From Anaerolineaceae bacterium (GTDB lineage: Bacteria; Chloroflexota; Anaerolineae; Anaerolineales; Anaerolineaceae), in NCBI GenBank assembly GCA_003501835.1, contig DNOU01000130.1:2060-7891 (forward strand): 5,832 nucleotides of DNA, read 5' to 3'. The translations under genes were made by a program, and so were the position numbers. The notes beneath the pieces were generated by a model, which had not been told where the DNA came from, did no database searches, and saw only the letters and a list, made by a program, of their open reading frames with translations. Shown one piece after another: positions 3,997-5,832 of this stretch; the stretch's first letter is position 1, and every line of letters starts with the position of its first letter.

Positions 3997-5832
3997 TTAT
4001 TCAATCTTGAGGTTGAAACGGAACCGGCAGTCTTCCTCGAACCACATGGGAAAATTGGTACCCCAGAGGTTGTTGAACAGGTTGAAATGTACTCCCCGCA
4101 CAAGATCAGGTTGTGCGTTGTTGAAATCGAGCAGCGAAAGTTGTCCGGGTGCCACCAGGGGGGCATCCATGGATAGTATCGTAAAGCGGTTTTGAGTAAA
4201 GGTGAACCTCACCGTGCCGCTGGTAGCGTGCAGATGACGGTTGCCATTTTCCACCACCTGCAGAGGGTCGACCATCTCGCCAAGTTTTTCCAGCTCAAGT
4301 TTCGAATCCGCAGCAAAGAAGGGAACGAAACTGAACCAAAGTGCTTCGGGCATGCGGTTCGCCTGCTTATCAAACCATTGCAGGTCAATTTCAAGTTGGT
4401 CATTCGAGTTTGAGAAATGGTATTGCAGGTAAAAGTTCTCCGGGCATCCAAACTCAACAGCCGATTGGCCTTCTGCCATCAGGTGGAAAAGGACTTTTCC
4501 GGGTTGTGTGTAGGCAGCTTTTACAGTTGGCTGCCACATGCGGTTGACAGCATTGGCGTGTTCCAACCCGGGCTTGGTGAAATCTTCACGAGCCCAGTCA
4601 TTGGTCTGCTCTTTGGGCAGGATGTATTGATGAAAGAAGCGTTCGTAATCATCGGCGGAAAAGGTTTGATACCTCAGCCAGCCCAGGGAATGATCCACGC
4701 CGCTCAAGGGTTGGACGACTGCCTCTTTCTGCCAGCCTGTGATCGCTCCGGTGTGCTCATCGAAGCGCACGATTTGCCCCTTCTGTCCCTCGAGCGTTGC
4801 CGAGCCGGGTTCGATGCGGGTCCAACCTTCCAGTGAGGGCTGATGGGGGCGAAGGCTTTCCAGTTGTGCGCAGGCTTCATCAGCCAGATCCGATTGATCG
4901 AGGGCGTCGACTGCCTGGTTAATGAGGTGGCGTTTTTCCACCCACGATGCCTCGAATTTTTGAAAGTTCGGTAAACAACGCCTGGAAGCGAAATCCTGCA
5001 CATTGTAAGCTTCATGATCGCCCAGATAAGTTTTTTCATCCATTCCCCAGGTGTGCTCGGGGACGAGCATCAACTTGCGGTTGAAAGCCTGGTAGCGGGG
5101 GTCTCCCTGCTTCATCCTGCCATCCGACAGCCATTTGCTGCGAAGTCGCAGCAGCTCGCGAAAACGGGCTACTTTGACCGGATCGCTGCCCACGCCATGA
5201 ATCCAGGTATCGCTGATCTCACCTGTCACCACCGGTAAGGAACTGCGTAACGCTTCGAGGGTTTGGGCAAAGGCATCCAAAGTTGAGGCAAACACGTGCG
5301 CACCAGGGTGCAGAATACGGACCTCGCGGTAAACATCCATTACCTGCGCGGCGGATTGTGGACCCAGGTTGTCAATGGTGTGTCCAAAGGCAATTGAATC
5401 CCGGCTGCCTTCAATGGTAAATGCACTGCCGTATCCACTTTCGTACATCACCACCAGGTCAGCACCTGAGGGATCCATCCAACGGAAGAGCGGAGGAACC
5501 GAAGGCACCGTGGAACCCGGGTTGACGCCGATGTGCAGGAAGCGCACTCCTGCTTCTGCAAGCAGTGGCACGATGCCCCGTGTATGACCCGGCACATCGG
5601 TCATTTTGGCAGCGATCGTGCGGGTGCCGAAACGCTTATCAAGCTCCTGCGACAGGCTGAGGCCAAAGCGGAAAAGGTCAGGATCTTCCAGTTCGGTGTG
5701 GGTGGTGAAGGGTATGGCATGCCACTTGATATCCCCTGCCAGGATGGCGTTTTCCATCTCCCGTCGTCCATCAGCATCAACCTGTTCGAGATATTCGTAG
5801 ATCAGATAGGATCCCGTGGTCCAGATGAAACG
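3997..5832 (-). CDS. DUF5054 protein, glycoside hydrolase family 38-like, 5' end beyond window
   Basis: The frame stays open to the window edge, giving 611 visible residues; the N-terminus is missing. The ATG at 5757 is internal, because the 25 codons before it (RFIWTTGSYLIYEYLEQ...) carry conserved family sequence. Residues below are numbered from the window edge. KWHAIPFTTHTELED (36-50) and MTDVPGHTRGIVPLLAEAG (77-95) belong to the sugar-cleaving domain. TDVPGH resembles the D-x-F-G-H nucleophile motif of GH38 alpha-mannosidases, which makes Asp79 (5596-5598) the candidate nucleophile. Further conserved-looking blocks are EISDTWIHG (205-213), SDPVKVARFRELLRLR (216-231) and PEHTWG (258-263), whose His260 could be a metal ligand. 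From about 300 onward the protein looks beta-rich, like the C-terminal sandwich domains of GH38 enzymes. No signal peptide can be judged. The likely role is hydrolysis of alpha-linked mannosides or related glycans, but DUF5054 has, to my knowledge, no established substrate. No clear terminator follows the stop. Confidence 0.85.
   Translation of the reverse strand, partial: RFIWTTGSYLIYEYLEQVDADGRREMENAILAGDIKWHAIPFTTHTELEDPDLFRFGLSLSQELDKRFGTRTIAAKMTDVPGHTRGIVPLLAEAGVRFLHIGVNPGSTVPSVPPLFRWMDPSGADLVVMYESGYGSAFTIEGSRDSIAFGHTIDNLGPQSAAQVMDVYREVRILHPGAHVFASTLDAFAQTLEALRSSLPVVTGEISDTWIHGVGSDPVKVARFRELLRLRSKWLSDGRMKQGDPRYQAFNRKLMLVPEHTWGMDEKTYLGDHEAYNVQDFASRRCLPNFQKFEASWVEKRHLINQAVDALDQSDLADEACAQLESLRPHQPSLEGWTRIEPGSATLEGQKGQIVRFDEHTGAITGWQKEAVVQPLSGVDHSLGWLRYQTFSADDYERFFHQYILPKEQTNDWAREDFTKPGLEHANAVNRMWQPTVKAAYTQPGKVLFHLMAEGQSAVEFGCPENFYLQYHFSNSNDQLEIDLQWFDKQANRMPEALWFSFVPFFAADSKLELEKLGEMVDPLQVVENGNRHLHATSGTVRFTFTQNRFTILSMDAPLVAPGQLSLLDFNNAQPDLVRGVHFNLFNNLWGTNFPMWFEEDCRFRFNLKIE

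Noticed and set aside
4192..4836. Several plus-strand and alternative-frame minus-strand open frames within the DUF5054 gene
   Set aside because: They overlap a continuous 611-codon frame with clear family sequence and show no protein-like features of their own.
5606..5757. ATG at 5757 as the start of the DUF5054 gene
   Set aside because: The frame continues upstream to the window edge with 25 codons that look like conserved family sequence, so this Met is internal.
1..5832. CRISPR array, tRNA, rRNA, insertion sequence ends or phage/defence genes
   Set aside because: No regularly spaced DNA repeats, cloverleaf, transposase or terminal inverted repeats were seen; the window is nearly filled by six ordinary coding regions.

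Overview
The window reads as a stretch of bacterial chromosome in which every supported gene lies on the minus strand. Order in the direction of transcription (high to low coordinate): a GH38-like/DUF5054 protein cut by the right edge, a membrane-anchored 'toastrack' repeat protein, an HtrA-type secreted serine protease, a Fur-family metal regulator, a metal-binding lipoprotein of an ABC importer, and the first codons of one more gene at the left edge. Base composition is moderate. Two lipoproteins carry Ala/Thr/Pro/Ser-rich linkers after the lipobox cysteine. Together with the DUF5054 family and the LiaF-like toastrack protein, this is most like an Anaerolineae-type Chloroflexota genome, but that placement is an impression from family recognition and could not be tested here.

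Right half (3997-5832): 611 codons of a GH38-like DUF5054 protein whose true N-terminus is outside the window. The 88-base gap after it (3909-3996) holds a palindrome resembling a LacI-family operator, a weak promoter and a good ribosome binding site for the toastrack gene (2906-3907). That protein has three N-terminal membrane segments and then about seven GSGS-type turns spaced about 22 residues apart, which suggests a beta-helical outer domain.

Middle (1493-2905): a 17-pair hairpin lies just after the toastrack gene. Its G-U pairs form only in the minus-strand RNA. The htrA gene follows, coding for a lipoprotein protease with an intact His-Asp-Ser triad and one PDZ domain. Its terminator sits 8 bases after the stop codon, and the loop of that terminator supplies the -35 hexamer of the next promoter.

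Left (1-1484): a compact metal-homeostasis operon. A near-consensus promoter is followed by a perfect inverted repeat (TATTGAAA, 5 bases, TTTCAATA) at the predicted transcription start, a likely autoregulatory Fur/Zur box. The regulator gene overlaps the substrate-binding lipoprotein gene, whose stop codon overlaps an ATG preceded by AGGAG, the probable start of the transporter's next subunit. The inferred logic is that the regulator senses Zn (or Mn/Fe) and represses its own operon, including the importer, when metal is plentiful.

No tRNA, rRNA, CRISPR array, insertion sequence or phage gene was seen. There is no non-coding stretch longer than about 175 bases. No strikingly novel multi-gene system is evident. 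The least understood parts are the DUF5054 enzyme, the toastrack repeat protein and the tight regulatory overlaps.
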